A stretch of DNA of 64,000 nt from Neptunicella marina (GTDB lineage: Bacteria > Pseudomonadota > Gammaproteobacteria > Enterobacterales > Alteromonadaceae): the NCBI RefSeq assembly GCF_014270035.1, contig NZ_JACNEP010000001.1, positions 124,001-188,000 on the forward strand, given 5' to 3'. Each line of letters opens with the position of its first letter. Position 1 is the stretch's first letter. Below are positions 20,487-28,501 of this stretch, piece by piece. Both the position numbers and the translations under genes were made by a program. The notes under the pieces were generated by a model. It saw nothing but the letters and a program-made list of their open reading frames with translations. It was not told the DNA's origin and did no database searches.

Positions 20487-21269
20487 ATGTCGGGAAGTCT
20501 CGTATGTGTGGGTTTAGGCATGAAACTGGGCGCACATATCAGCCCTATCTGCCGTAGTCATATAGAACAGGCAGACGTAGTGTTTTGTGCAGCTGCAGAC
20601 AGCTTGTTCGAAATGTGGGTCAATGAGATGAACCCGGATGTACGAAGCTTACAACCCTACTACGCAGAAGGAAAATCCCGCTACCAAACCTACAAAGAAA
20701 TGGTTAAAGCGATACTTGCAGAGGTAAAGTCAGGTAAAAAAGTCGTGGCTGCATTTTATGGCCATCCGGGCGTATTTGCGCGGGTTGCACATGATGCCAT
20801 TGAACAGGCTCACGCACAGCAATTACCTGCATATATGGAGCCAGGCATTTCAGCTGAAAGTTGTTTATATGCCGATCTAGGCATCGATCCCGGTAAATAT
20901 GGATGTCAGCACTTCGAAACCAGCCAGTTTATGTTTTATCAACGTAATGTTGATACTGCTGGCTACCTTATTTTATGGCAAGTGGCTGTAGCGGGAGATA
21001 GAAAACTCACCCGATACGCAACCGGGCAGCAATATCGCGAAGTGTTGATTAATTTGTTACTACAACACTACCCGGCAGACCATTTGATTACATTATATGA
21101 AGCAGCCGTTTTACCTATTGATACCGTGCGCAAAGAGGTTATCAAGTTAAAAGATTTACTCACGGCCGAATTAACTCAAGCCACAACACTTGTGCTTCCC
21201 CCTGCGGTTGAACTGGTTAAAAATCAGCAAGTTATGGATTTACTAACGTCATTAGATGCAGCGCAATAA
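20487..21269 (+). CDS. Borosin-type peptide backbone alpha-N-methyltransferase (SonM-like)
   Basis: Predicted to transfer methyl groups from SAM to backbone amide nitrogens of a ribosomal precursor peptide (split borosin). The 260-residue protein has the tetrapyrrole-methylase fold landmarks: CVGLGMKLG (7-15), YGHPGVF (91-97) and MEPGISAE (117-124). Tyr58/Tyr59, Arg65, Tyr66 and Tyr69 occupy the region where OphMA and SonM keep catalytic Tyr and Arg residues. From memory it resembles Shewanella SonM closely, including the ADLGIDPG and QFMF segments. No cobalamin, siroheme or diphthamide pathway genes are nearby. A small peptide gene follows 103 nt downstream. The ribosome binding site is AAAAGGA. 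Confidence 0.85.
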   Translation: MSGSLVCVGLGMKLGAHISPICRSHIEQADVVFCAAADSLFEMWVNEMNPDVRSLQPYYAEGKSRYQTYKEMVKAILAEVKSGKKVVAAFYGHPGVFARVAHDAIEQAHAQQLPAYMEPGISAESCLYADLGIDPGKYGCQHFETSQFMFYQRNVDTAGYLILWQVAVAGDRKLTRYATGQQYREVLINLLLQHYPADHLITLYEAAVLPIDTVRKEVIKLKDLLTAELTQATTLVLPPAVELVKNQQVMDLLTSLDAAQ

Positions 21270-21311
21270 TAACAATTGCTATTCAGCAAACAATAAGGTA
21301 TCACTGTGGCG

Positions 21312-21334
21312 TCCGAGTCATTAGTTCGCTCGGA
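21312..21334 (+). promoter_or_regulatory. Hairpin between the methyltransferase and precursor genes
   Basis: TCCGAG (21312-21317), an 11-nt loop, CTCGGA (21329-21334), then ATAAAACC without a U-tract. It may be an mRNA processing or stability element that sets the ratio of precursor to enzyme. It is not a good intrinsic terminator. Confidence 0.35.
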
Positions 21335-21372
21335 TAAAACCTGAAATTGCATACAATTAAAGGAATTATATT

Positions 21373-21603
21373 ATGTCTATTGTAAGTGTATTAGAAAAAA
21401 TCGCATCTGATGCTGGTTGTAATTCAGATGACAAATTTAATGAAACAATTCAAAACGCGGATATTGATGTAACATTAAAACAAGTTTTACTTGAAAAAAA
21501 TAACACACAGCTAAAAGATATGCTTGATCTCCCGGTATTCATGGCATCAACCATTGCAACACCAGACGATGATGATGATGACAAAGATGGGGATGATAAA
21601 TAA
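21373..21603 (+). CDS. Candidate borosin precursor peptide (76 aa)
   Basis: A small acidic peptide with a good AAAGGA ribosome binding site 8 nt before the ATG. Residues 1-53 look helical and resemble the borosin-binding leader of SonA: short helices ending in LLEKNNTQLKDMLDLP. Residues 55-64 (VFMASTIATP) are a short hydrophobic stretch and the best core candidate. The tail, residues 65-76, is almost all Asp (DDDDDDKDGDDK). The gene lies directly after the SonM-like methyltransferase. The precursor assignment is inference from context and architecture. No signal peptide or double-glycine cleavage site is obvious. Confidence 0.75.
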   Translation: MSIVSVLEKIASDAGCNSDDKFNETIQNADIDVTLKQVLLEKNNTQLKDMLDLPVFMASTIATPDDDDDDKDGDDK

Positions 21604-21631
21604 AACTGAATAAATGAAGTTCTAGTTTTCA

Positions 21632-23440
21632 ATGAAATATTTTCGTCCGATTATAATAGGACTTTATTTTAGTTTTAGCGCTATCCAACTTTCATTAGCT
21701 GAAAGTTTGGATAGTGCTTCTTCAATTAACCAGGCATTAGAAAACGCAGACTTAATCCGCAGTAGTGATATCGAAAAATTCAGACAAAAGCTGTCAGATA
21801 TCAGTCAAATCCAACATCAGCTCACCACTGAGCAACAGAACTACTTAAATTATCTGCAAGCATATAACCTGGCTTACACCGGTAAAACACTTGAAGCAGA
21901 AGCAATATTGAGGGATATCTCTAACGCAGATGTGTCAATCAATTTAAGACACCGGGCAGCCGCCACCCTTGTGAATTTGGCAGCCATTGCCGAAAACTGG
22001 AGCGTGGTTATGTCGATACTGCCCCAAGTCGTAACGGAAGTGTCTCAGGTTACAGATGAAAGAACGAAAACCGTGATATTGATGGCGGTCGCCGTGACAT
22101 ACAACCGAATGAACCAATACGAATTAGGTTATGAGTACGCAAAAAATCTTTTATCTATCGCCAAATCACCAAGAAACATATGTTTTGCACATAAATTGAT
22201 GGTTGAGGCCCAGTTAAATCTAAATCAAATATATGAATTTGGACCTGAAACTGACAAAGCTATCACCTTGTGCAACGAAGCAAACGAGTCTCTTGAAGTG
22301 AGTGAAATACGCTCAGAAGCAGCCAAAAAGATGTTAGAACATCAACGTTACAAAGAACTGATAAGGTACCTAAACCAATTTCTTGCTCAGGCTGAACAGA
22401 CCAAATACAACAAGGTGATCAGTGAATTTTATTCCATGTTGGCTGAGGGGTATTTTATGTCGGGCGACATGCAAATAGCGAAAGAATTTGCTCTTAAATC
22501 AATAAATACAGGTAAAGAATTAGGTAATGCCGAACCAAAAGTCCGGGCTTATCATGTACTTTATAAAATAAACCAACGTCAAAATAACTATCAAAAAGCG
22601 CTCGAATACCACATCCAGTATGCAATCGCAGACAAAAAGAATCTTGATGCAATAAAAGCCAAACAAATCGCTTTTCAGCTAGGCCAACAAAATTATATTG
22701 AACAACAAAATAAAATAGAAAAGCTCGACCACCAGAACAAACTTTTAACTGTCGAAAAGCAACTATCTCAGTCCAATGCCAATCGCAACCAACTAATGAT
22801 GATTCTTCTTTTTATCGGTTTAGTTATTGCCTTTTCATGGGCTTACCGAATAAAACGCAGCCATGAGAAATTGCGACTAATGGCTGAGTATGACGAACTA
22901 ACGGGCGTTTATAGTCGCGCACACTTCAAAATAATAGCCAAATCGACACTGGAATATTGTAATCACACTGAGCAGGAGGTGTGCTGCATTGTATTCGATT
23001 TAGATCAGTTTAAGAATATTAACGACTCTTTTGGCCACTCTTCAGGCGACTGGGTATTAAAAACTGTGGTCGATTTATGTCTGGCTCAGGCTCCGCAACA
23101 AACCATCATAAGTCGTATAGGTGGTGAAGAATTTTGCATGCTCATGCCTGCCACACCACTGATTGGTGCACTAAACTTTGCTCAAACCTGCCGAAAGGAA
23201 ATAGAAAAAATAGTAACGGCTGACACTGGACATCATTTTAATGTATCGGCCAGCTTTGGCGTAACGTCATCGCGTTTATCAGGCTACTCTCTGGATGCTT
23301 TACTGGCAGACGCTGATACAGCCATGTATGTATCAAAAAAAATGGGACGTAACCGGGTATCACAACATTTCCGCGAACTGGATTCCCCCGGTGACAAACA
23401 GCATCAGGATGAACTCCCCCAGTCCGCAGCTAAATATTAA
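21632..23440 (+). CDS. Periplasmic TPR sensor diguanylate cyclase
   Basis: Predicted to make c-di-GMP from two GTP. The 602-residue protein has a signal peptide (1-24), then helical TPR-like repeats to about residue 360. A coiled coil leads into a transmembrane helix (about 388-404), and a cytosolic GGDEF domain follows. The active site is GGEEF at 497-501, with FDLDQFKNIND at 455-465. The position of the RxxD inhibitory site holds APQQ, so product inhibition is probably lost. It starts 28 nt after the precursor stop with only a weak ribosome binding site. The stop overlaps the convergent pirin gene by 4 nt. Confidence 0.88.
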   Translation: MKYFRPIIIGLYFSFSAIQLSLAESLDSASSINQALENADLIRSSDIEKFRQKLSDISQIQHQLTTEQQNYLNYLQAYNLAYTGKTLEAEAILRDISNADVSINLRHRAAATLVNLAAIAENWSVVMSILPQVVTEVSQVTDERTKTVILMAVAVTYNRMNQYELGYEYAKNLLSIAKSPRNICFAHKLMVEAQLNLNQIYEFGPETDKAITLCNEANESLEVSEIRSEAAKKMLEHQRYKELIRYLNQFLAQAEQTKYNKVISEFYSMLAEGYFMSGDMQIAKEFALKSINTGKELGNAEPKVRAYHVLYKINQRQNNYQKALEYHIQYAIADKKNLDAIKAKQIAFQLGQQNYIEQQNKIEKLDHQNKLLTVEKQLSQSNANRNQLMMILLFIGLVIAFSWAYRIKRSHEKLRLMAEYDELTGVYSRAHFKIIAKSTLEYCNHTEQEVCCIVFDLDQFKNINDSFGHSSGDWVLKTVVDLCLAQAPQQTIISRIGGEEFCMLMPATPLIGALNFAQTCRKEIEKIVTADTGHHFNVSASFGVTSSRLSGYSLDALLADADTAMYVSKKMGRNRVSQHFRELDSPGDKQHQDELPQSAAKY

Positions 23441-24291
23441 TCCGTTAGCACCCCTGCCTGATAGTCCTGAATAGCCTGTTCAATTTCTGCAGCGTTATTC
23501 ATTACAAACGGACCATACTGTGCAATAGGTTCACCAATTGGCTTACCCGCAATCACTAAACACCGCAGCGATACGTCGCTGTCATTAGTTAACAATAAAG
23601 TCCCCTGCCCCTGAACACGGGCAAGATTTTGTTTTGGCAGTGGTGTTTTTTGTTCACCAATGGCAACAGTGCCTTCGAAACAATACACCAAAGTATTAAA
23701 CCCTTTGGCAATGTCGACAGTGGTCTGCTGGCCAGCATTAATTGATATATCCAGATACAAAACTTGTGTGTCTGCTACATCAAAATATCCTTTAACTGAG
23801 TGCCCACTAATAACAGAATGTCCTGCAATAGCTTTAACCCAACCAAAATCGGTTTCTTTTAAAGGAATTAACTGACTATCAATATCCTGATAGTTTGCTG
23901 GTGTCATTTTATTTTTAGCTGGCAAATTCACCCACAGCTGAAAGCCACGCATAAGGCCTTCCTGCTGTTTTGGCATTTCTGAGTGGATAACCCCCTTTCC
24001 CGCAGTCATCCATTGCACGCCGCCTTCCTGCAATAAACCAACATTACCTAAATGATCCCGATGTTCCATTTTGCCATTGAGCATATAGGTAACGGTTTCA
24101 AAGCCACGATGTGGATGAGGAGGAAAACCTGCAATATAGTCAGAGGGTTTATCGGAGCCAAATTCATCCAACATTAAAAATGGATCAAAACGTTCCGGAC
24201 CGGGCCCGCCAAACACACGAAGCAATTTGACCCCTGCACCATCCGAGGCAGGGGTTGCTTTTAATTGCTCGATTACACTAAATGTATTCAT
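23437..24291 (-). CDS. Pirin family cupin protein
   Basis: A bicupin of the pirin/YhhW family; some members act as quercetinases or redox-sensing iron proteins. The 284-residue protein has the N-terminal metal-binding cupin with FPPHPHRGFETVTYML and a later GGVQWMTAGKGVIHSE motif, giving the three His and one Glu of the site. It lies 8 nt downstream of azoR on the same strand, so the two are co-transcribed. The pairing suggests a role in quinone or aromatic electrophile stress. The substrate is unknown. Confidence 0.88.
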   Translation of the reverse strand: MNTFSVIEQLKATPASDGAGVKLLRVFGGPGPERFDPFLMLDEFGSDKPSDYIAGFPPHPHRGFETVTYMLNGKMEHRDHLGNVGLLQEGGVQWMTAGKGVIHSEMPKQQEGLMRGFQLWVNLPAKNKMTPANYQDIDSQLIPLKETDFGWVKAIAGHSVISGHSVKGYFDVADTQVLYLDISINAGQQTTVDIAKGFNTLVYCFEGTVAIGEQKTPLPKQNLARVQGQGTLLLTNDSDVSLRCLVIAGKPIGEPIAQYGPFVMNNAAEIEQAIQDYQAGVLTD

Positions 24292-24299
24292 AAAAAACC

Positions 24300-24872
24300 T
24301 TAGCTCGCTATGGCTAATGCTTCTCTATTAGCCTGCTCTATGCTTTGCTGACGCGTTTCATCACCTAAATTAACACCTTCAGCATAGATAAATTCAATAT
24401 CAGTAATACCTAAAAATCCAAAAATGGTTGTCAGGTAGGATTTATCCAAATCTGTTCCCTGATCTTTGTGCACACCACCACGCGCAATAACAATGTAAAC
24501 CTTTTTGTTGGTTAACAAGCCAACTGCACCTGATTCAGTATATTTAAAGGTTACACCTGCACGTGCAATATGATCGAACCAGGATTTAAGCTGAGTGGGG
24601 ATAGCGAAGTTATACATAGGCACAGCCAGTACTAATGTATCTGCGTCTTGCACTTCTTTAATTAACGTATCCGCCAGTTTAGCATTGCCTTCACCAATAG
24701 CGGCAATGGTATCCATCGAGAAGTGAGGGATCTCACCATTGGCAACATTACGTTCGACAACATTAACGTCACCATTTTCTGTCAGTTTTTGAATTAAATT
24801 ACGTGCAATACCTGTGGACACACCGTTGTCACCAAAAATACTAGATTGAATATAAAGCAGAGACGATTTCAT
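24300..24872 (-). CDS. azoR: FMN-dependent NADH:quinone oxidoreductase / azoreductase
   Basis: AzoR is a flavodoxin-fold FMN enzyme that reduces quinones and azo compounds with NADH, protecting against thiol-reactive stress. The 190-residue protein starts with MKSSLLYIQSSIFGDNGVST, the FMN phosphate site region. It also has PMYNFAIPTQLKSWFDHIAR, typical of the family. It is upstream of the pirin gene and divergent from a LysR regulator. Confidence 0.92.
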   Translation of the reverse strand: MKSSLLYIQSSIFGDNGVSTGIARNLIQKLTENGDVNVVERNVANGEIPHFSMDTIAAIGEGNAKLADTLIKEVQDADTLVLAVPMYNFAIPTQLKSWFDHIARAGVTFKYTESGAVGLLTNKKVYIVIARGGVHKDQGTDLDKSYLTTIFGFLGITDIEFIYAEGVNLGDETRQQSIEQANREALAIAS

Positions 24873-24931
24873 GATTAAACACTCCTAATTAATTTGTGCT
24901 TATATAATAATCCTTAATATTTAATCTAATG

Positions 24932-24946
24932 TGCGATATATTCGCA
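24932..24946. promoter_or_regulatory. Palindrome between azoR and the LysR gene, candidate operator
   Basis: TGCGA (24932-24936), a TATAT spacer, TCGCA (24942-24946): a perfect dyad in the 100-nt divergent region. LysR regulators usually bind a partly palindromic site in such a position. The site also lies across the longer reading of the LysR ORF, which supports the later start. Confidence 0.55.
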
Positions 24947-24973
24947 TCAATCAAACAACTTTTTCGATTAATC

Positions 24974-25882
24974 ATGTTTCCTAAAATCACCTTAGAGCAA
25001 TGGGCTACTTTTAAAGCAGTAGTTGAAGAAGGTTCGTTTGCCAAAGCGGCTGAACGATTAAATAAGAGTCAATCAAGTGTCAGTTATATTGTTTCCTGTA
25101 TGCAACAACAGCTGCCTGTGCCTGCACTAGTGCAACAAGGACGAAAATCAGAGTTAACTGAAGCAGGAAAATTACTCTATCGTCATGCCAGCAACTTATT
25201 ATCCCAGGCGAAAGAAATTGAAAATATAGCGAAATACCTTGCCACAGGCTGGGAAACTGAAATAACACTTGCGTTAGACGCAGTAGTACCTCAAGACCCA
25301 TTATTTTGTGCATTACAGCGTTTTTCCTCTGCACATCCTGAACCAAGAATCAATATTGTAGAAAGTGTATTATCCGGCACTGATGAGGCTGTACTGTTTC
25401 GTAAAGCAGATATCGTCTTAAGCCCGACAGTTGTGACCGGATTTATTGGCATCCCTCTAAGTAAAACCGATCTGGTTTATGTCGCTTCACCATCTCACCC
25501 ACTCGGTCAGTTAGACAGAAAAATAACAGCGCTTGATTTACAGCGCCATCGCCAGATAGTGGTTAAAGACTCCGGACTTAAACGCCAACGCGATGCAGGC
25601 TGGTTAGGCGCGGAGCAGCGCTGGAGTTTTTCTCACTTAAACAGCAGTATTGAAGCTGCAAAAGCGGGCTTGGGATTCGCTAAATTACCCAGAGACAGGA
25701 TACGGCAGCCACTGCATAAACAAGAGCTTGTTCAACTCGACACCGATGTAAATATGGACACTCATATTCCGATTTATTTGATTAAAACCGCACAGTCAGA
25801 GGCAGGGCCAGCCGTTGAGGCCCTGACACAATTTTTATTGGAGAGTTTTAAACAAGAATTCCACTTTACTACTACAGAATAA
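24974..25882 (+). CDS. LysR family transcriptional regulator
   Basis: The 302-residue protein has an N-terminal winged HTH, FPKITLEQWATFKAVVEEGS then FAKAAERLNKSQSSVSYIV, and a C-terminal periplasmic-binding-like effector domain. An in-frame ATG at 24929 would add 15 unrelated residues and run over the palindrome, so I use 24974 (MFPKITLEQW). Neither start has a strong ribosome binding site. It probably controls the divergent azoR-pirin pair. The effector cannot be deduced, but a quinone or electrophile is plausible. Confidence 0.88.
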   Translation: MFPKITLEQWATFKAVVEEGSFAKAAERLNKSQSSVSYIVSCMQQQLPVPALVQQGRKSELTEAGKLLYRHASNLLSQAKEIENIAKYLATGWETEITLALDAVVPQDPLFCALQRFSSAHPEPRINIVESVLSGTDEAVLFRKADIVLSPTVVTGFIGIPLSKTDLVYVASPSHPLGQLDRKITALDLQRHRQIVVKDSGLKRQRDAGWLGAEQRWSFSHLNSSIEAAKAGLGFAKLPRDRIRQPLHKQELVQLDTDVNMDTHIPIYLIKTAQSEAGPAVEALTQFLLESFKQEFHFTTTE

Positions 25883-25911
25883 CAGCAGCAAAGCGCAGAA
25901 TATTCCGCATA

Positions 25912-26487
25912 TCAGGAAGATTTTTTAACATACTGTGTCAGGATAACGATGCGGGTACCATTTACACGCCCTTCAATATGTTCTGGATTGTCAGTTAAAC
26001 CAATACCACGCACGGCCGTGCCACGTTTAGCAACAAAACTGGTACCTTTCACGTTTAAGTCTTTAATAATGGTTACGGTGTCGCCTGCTTTTAAGACCGC
26101 ACCATTACTGTCTTTATGCACGATGGAATCATCACTATAGGCTCCCGCTTCTGCCCAGGCCTTGTCATCATCTTCCAGATACATCATTTCAAGTTGATCC
26201 TGTGCCCACATTTCGCTGTTGCTTAGTTTTTTCAGTAAACGCCAGGATAAAATCTGCACTGGAAGCACAGGACTCCACATACTGTCGTTTAAACAACGCC
26301 AGTGATTGGCATCCATGTCTTTATTACCTTCAATTTGTGCTAAACAGGTTTCACATACCACTACCTGACAATCGGTGCGATCACCGGAAGCCGGCAACTC
26401 GTAACTGGATAAGTTTTGTTCACTGGAGCAAAGCTCACACTTATGACCACTACGCTCTAATAAAACAGGATTTACTGACATACTCAC
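25912..26487 (-). CDS. PhnA-like zinc-ribbon protein
   Basis: The 191-residue protein has Cys pairs at the N-terminus (CELC and CETC) forming a zinc ribbon, and a C-terminal PhnA/YjdM domain with VLKAGDTVTIIKDLNVKG. Despite the old name, the family is not firmly tied to phosphonate metabolism and its function is unclear. The middle part (about 60-115) is longer than in E. coli YjdM. It stands alone, convergent with the LysR gene. Confidence 0.8.
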   Translation of the reverse strand: MSMSVNPVLLERSGHKCELCSSEQNLSSYELPASGDRTDCQVVVCETCLAQIEGNKDMDANHWRCLNDSMWSPVLPVQILSWRLLKKLSNSEMWAQDQLEMMYLEDDDKAWAEAGAYSDDSIVHKDSNGAVLKAGDTVTIIKDLNVKGTSFVAKRGTAVRGIGLTDNPEHIEGRVNGTRIVILTQYVKKSS

Positions 26488-26668
26488 AATTCCTCATAAA
26501 AAGTAGTGCTATTATGCCAAATAAGCAGAATTGGCTACAGCGTTAAATAAGACAATATGTAGTAAAACTCACTAAATATTAGTATTTAGCTCATTAAAAC
26601 TATTAATAACCAGTTTAATTCCTTTAAATTTCAAATAGTTAAATATTGGCAAATGAATTGCTAATTAA

Positions 26669-26701
26669 CCTGTCATTAATTTACTAAACAATAATGACAG
26701 G
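26669..26701 (+). promoter_or_regulatory. Hairpin covering the ribosome binding site of the VNG-repeat lipoprotein gene
   Basis: CCTGTCATTA (26669-26678), a 13-nt loop, TAATGACAGG (26692-26701). The perfect 10-bp stem ends in the AGG of the Shine-Dalgarno AGGA, eight bases before the ATG at 26710. Folding would hide the ribosome binding site. As DNA, it is also a palindrome that a repressor could bind. Confidence 0.55.
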
Positions 26702-26709
26702 AACACATC

Positions 26710-27375
26710 ATGCCAATTCTGAATCAATACCAAACAACACGTGCTCTTCTGGTTGCCGGTGCACTTATGAGTTTAAGTGCCTGTGTTGTGCAAATCACAC
26801 CTAATCACGGAAAATTTAGCGTTAACAGCTCAGATAAATTTGACGCGCAACATATAACAAATATCTCAACGGTGAATGAAAATATCACCATTCCCGCATA
26901 CGGTGAGGCGCTATCCCTCGAAAGCGTCAACGGCAATATTGATGTTGGTGACAGCGCCTCGATCCGCTCTGCGAGTACTGTTAATGGTGATATAGACGTC
27001 AAACAAAAAGTGAATATAACGCATGGTGTAGAAACGGTTAACGGTAATATCAGTCTGGGAAGTGAAACTCAGATTAATGGGGATATTGAAGCCGTTAACG
27101 GCAATATAAATTTAGATTCAGTTCGGATGAATGGCGATATTGATGTGGTGAATGGCAATATCACCCTGGAAGGAAACAGCCAGATAGGTGGTGATATTAT
27201 TATCCGCCGACCGGAAAAAAGTTTTTGGGGTAACCAGCGTTTATCAAAAAATATTCTGAGCATAGGCTCAGATGTGAATTTAAAAGGTAATATTATTTTG
27301 TACCGCGAAGTAAACCTCCGACTTGAGAATGAGAAACTTAAAAATAAGCTAATTTATCGCAGCCATGGGCATTAA
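26710..27375 (+). CDS. Lipoprotein with VNG(N/D)I repeats
   Basis: The 221-residue protein has a lipoprotein signal with lipobox SLSAC (Cys near residue 25). After it come seven imperfect repeats of about 15-20 residues built around VNGNI, VNGDI or INGDI (about residues 73-165), each followed by a short polar strand. The pattern suggests a right-handed beta-helix or bactofilin/DUF4097-like solenoid. The C-terminus is basic. Function is not known. There is no operon partner; alr is convergent 10 nt away. Confidence 0.8.
   Translation: MPILNQYQTTRALLVAGALMSLSACVVQITPNHGKFSVNSSDKFDAQHITNISTVNENITIPAYGEALSLESVNGNIDVGDSASIRSASTVNGDIDVKQKVNITHGVETVNGNISLGSETQINGDIEAVNGNINLDSVRMNGDIDVVNGNITLEGNSQIGGDIIIRRPEKSFWGNQRLSKNILSIGSDVNLKGNIILYREVNLRLENEKLKNKLIYRSHGH
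26925..27180 (+). repeat. Seven imperfect in-frame repeats encoding VNG(N/D)I
   Basis: Repeated words such as GTTAACGGCAATAT, GTTAATGGTGATAT and GTGAATGGCAATAT recur every 45-60 bases. Synonymous changes between copies show that the protein pattern, not the DNA, is conserved. Confidence 0.8.
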
Positions 27376-27385
27376 TGACAAGTCA

Positions 27386-28501
27386 TTATTGATGCCAGCA
27401 GGCTGATTGTAAATATTCACGCGGAACTCGGGCAGGCATCGCAGCCAGTAAATCATAGCTAATGGTTGTAGCCCGGGCTGCAACCTCTGCAACCGACAAG
27501 TTGCGGCCCCATAACTCAACCCTGTCACCAATCGCGACATTTGGTATATGGGTGACATCGGCGGCCAGCATATCCATCGATATCCTGCCTGCCAGTGTGG
27601 CGGCCTGACCATTAACTAACACCTGAGTATCGCTTGATACCACACGTGGATAACCATCCGCATAACCAATGGCAATAGTGGCAATCACTGTATCTCTTTC
27701 TGCCTGCCAGCTGGCACTGTACCCCACTACATCACCCGCTTTAATCGTGCGTAGCGAGATAATTTGAGACTCCAGTGTCATTGCTGGTTTGAGTTGTTCA
27801 CTAAAACGCTGATCTTCAAAAGGTGAGATACCAAATAAAATTAAACCCGCTCTCGCCCACTCCCGTTGTGTCGACGGCCAGCCCAGAATAGCGGCAGAAT
27901 TTGCCAGACTTGCGGGGCCTGATAATTGCTGTTCGAGTGATTCAAATTGACTTAATTGAGATGATGTAAACGGATTATCCAGCTCATCAGCACAAGCAAA
28001 ATGGCTGGTTAATACAATATCACCGGCCACTTTATTGCAGTTTTGTAACCTGGAATAACAATCAACCACTTGATGCGGTAATAACCCCAGACGATGCATT
28101 CCTGTATCAACTTTTAGCCAGACACCCACTTTTGCGCTGATATCTGCCTGTAAAAACCAATCTACCTGAGTGGTATTTTCCAACATCAACCAGAACCCAT
28201 ATTTGGCCGCCAGTTGAATATCATTGGGATGAAATGGGCCTTCGAGCAATAAAATCGGTTCTGCTATACCCGCATCACGTAATACAATAGCTTCTTCCAC
28301 GCAGGCAACGCCAAACGCAGGCGCTAAACCGGATAAGGCTTTCGCCACCGCAATCGCACCATGCCCATAGGCATCCGCTTTTATCACCGCTAAAACCTTG
28401 CCGCCAGCGCTAAATTCACAGGCGAGCTGATAATTGCAACGGATGGCATTTAAATCAATTACCGCCCTGGCCGGGCGGCTACGGTAAACAGAATGACTCA
28501 T
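27386..28501 (-). CDS. alr: Alanine racemase
   Basis: Alr interconverts L- and D-alanine with PLP for peptidoglycan synthesis or D-alanine catabolism. The 371-residue protein has the PLP Lys41 in AVIKADAYGHG. The catalytic Tyr region AIGYADGYPR and the later GRISMDMLAADVTH are present. Its ATG follows the dat stop codon with no gap (TGAATG), so the two are coupled. Confidence 0.95.
   Translation of the reverse strand: MSHSVYRSRPARAVIDLNAIRCNYQLACEFSAGGKVLAVIKADAYGHGAIAVAKALSGLAPAFGVACVEEAIVLRDAGIAEPILLLEGPFHPNDIQLAAKYGFWLMLENTTQVDWFLQADISAKVGVWLKVDTGMHRLGLLPHQVVDCYSRLQNCNKVAGDIVLTSHFACADELDNPFTSSQLSQFESLEQQLSGPASLANSAAILGWPSTQREWARAGLILFGISPFEDQRFSEQLKPAMTLESQIISLRTIKAGDVVGYSASWQAERDTVIATIAIGYADGYPRVVSSDTQVLVNGQAATLAGRISMDMLAADVTHIPNVAIGDRVELWGRNLSVAEVAARATTISYDLLAAMPARVPREYLQSACWHQ

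Noticed and set aside
20487-21269. Reading the methyltransferase as a cobalamin or siroheme pathway enzyme
   Set aside because: It shares the fold, but the Tyr/Arg cluster, length, SonM-like segments and the adjacent small peptide gene fit borosin synthesis better, and no tetrapyrrole genes adjoin it.
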